Assembly: GCA_903899865.1 (NCBI GenBank) | Contig: CAIUKZ010000446.1 | Coordinates: forward strand, 1-6,113 | Direction of reading: 5' to 3' | DNA: 6,113 nt | From: an uncultured Bacteroidales bacterium | Lineage (GTDB): Bacteria; Bacteroidota; Bacteroidia; Bacteroidales; Paludibacteraceae | Shown: piece by piece, positions 5,888-6,113 of the stretch | How positions within the stretch are numbered: position 1 is the first letter of the stretch | Layout: every line of letters starts with the position of its first letter | Translations under genes and position numbers: made by a program | Notes under the pieces: generated by a model | Databases searched by the model: none | Seen by the model: the letters and a program-made list of their open reading frames with translations, nothing else | What the model was told of the DNA's origin: nothing

Positions 5888-6113
5888 TTAAACTTTCTTT
5901 GTCACGCTTTTATAAATATCAAGTATTTGTTGACAAATATCTTTATTGTCGAAATGACTAATTTTTTCTCTTCCATTGGTTCGCTGATTACTTATGAAAA
6001 TTTCATTTAATTTTTCTGAGATAACTACCTCATCATAAGGAGTAATAAAACAATTTTGCGTTGTCTCTATCACATTTCTTACATCTCCCACATCTACAGA
6101 CACTATCGGACAA
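5888..6113 (-). CDS. C-terminal end of a GT4-type glycosyltransferase (partial)
   Basis: The reading frame is open to the right edge of the window and ends with TAA at 5888-5890. The visible part begins CPIVSVDVGDVRNVI and continues with NCFITPYDEVVISEKLNEIF, about 74 residues. The sequence C-P-(I/V)-V-S-(T/V)-D-V-G-(D/G) followed by a G/C-x-(L/I)-V/I-x-P block matches the region just after the nucleotide-sugar-binding E-x7-E element in GT-B glycosyltransferases of family GT4. The rest of the chain, IFISNQRTNGREKISHFDNKD and onward, corresponds to the closing helices. The enzyme would transfer a sugar from a nucleotide donor to the growing glycan on the cytoplasmic face. A GTG at 6101-6103 could be read as a start, but the conserved motif continues upstream of it, so the gene is simply cut by the window. 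Confidence 0.82.
   Translation of the reverse strand, partial: CPIVSVDVGDVRNVIETTQNCFITPYDEVVISEKLNEIFISNQRTNGREKISHFDNKDICQQILDIYKSVTKKV

Overview
The window is a segment of a surface-polysaccharide (capsule, exopolysaccharide or O-antigen-like) biosynthesis locus, probably from a member of the Bacteroidota. This assignment is an inference. It rests on low GC content, A/T-rich start contexts with no recognisable Shine-Dalgarno sequences, the mix of gene families, and a palindromic repeat (core AGACGCAATGCATTGCGTCT) of a kind I recall between genes in this phylum. No rRNA, tRNA, transposase, integrase or CRISPR array is visible. All supported genes lie on the minus strand, so transcription runs from high to low coordinates.

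In transcription order: (1) the C-terminal end of a GT4-like glycosyltransferase (5888-6113, cut by the window edge); (2) a 120-bp gap with a short hairpin; (3) an AAC(3)-family N-acyltransferase homologue (4835-5767); (4) directly abutting it, a NodB/WalW-like polysaccharide deacetylase (3797-4834); (5) 19 bp later, a class I SAM-dependent methyltransferase (3082-3777) that carries a perfect 15-bp inverted repeat inside its coding sequence; (6) a 127-bp gap with no recognisable signal; (7) a left-handed beta-helix O-acetyltransferase (2433-2954) whose stop codon lies in a repeat element; (8) a 188-bp gap filled mostly by a five-copy palindrome array (2273-2436); (9) a double-length FemAB-like protein made of two complete FemAB units in tandem (202-2244); (10) a 54-bp gap; (11) the N-terminus of a probable DegT/DnrJ/EryC1/StrS-type sugar aminotransferase (1-147, cut by the window edge).

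Together the genes look like a decoration module for an amino-sugar-containing glycan. The aminotransferase would install an amine on a nucleotide sugar. The AAC(3)-like enzyme and the deacetylase would add or remove N-acyl groups. The hexapeptide enzyme would O-acetylate. The FemAB-like protein could attach an amino acid or another acyl group to an amine. The methyltransferase would modify the sugar or the chain, and the glycosyltransferase would build the chain. The individual family calls are well supported by motifs; the joint pathway is inference.

The most unusual items are the tandem FemAB fusion with a near-constant 343-residue period, the palindrome array with a chimeric copy and a donated stop codon, the zero-gap deacetylase/N-acyltransferase pair, and the perfect hairpin inside the methyltransferase gene.
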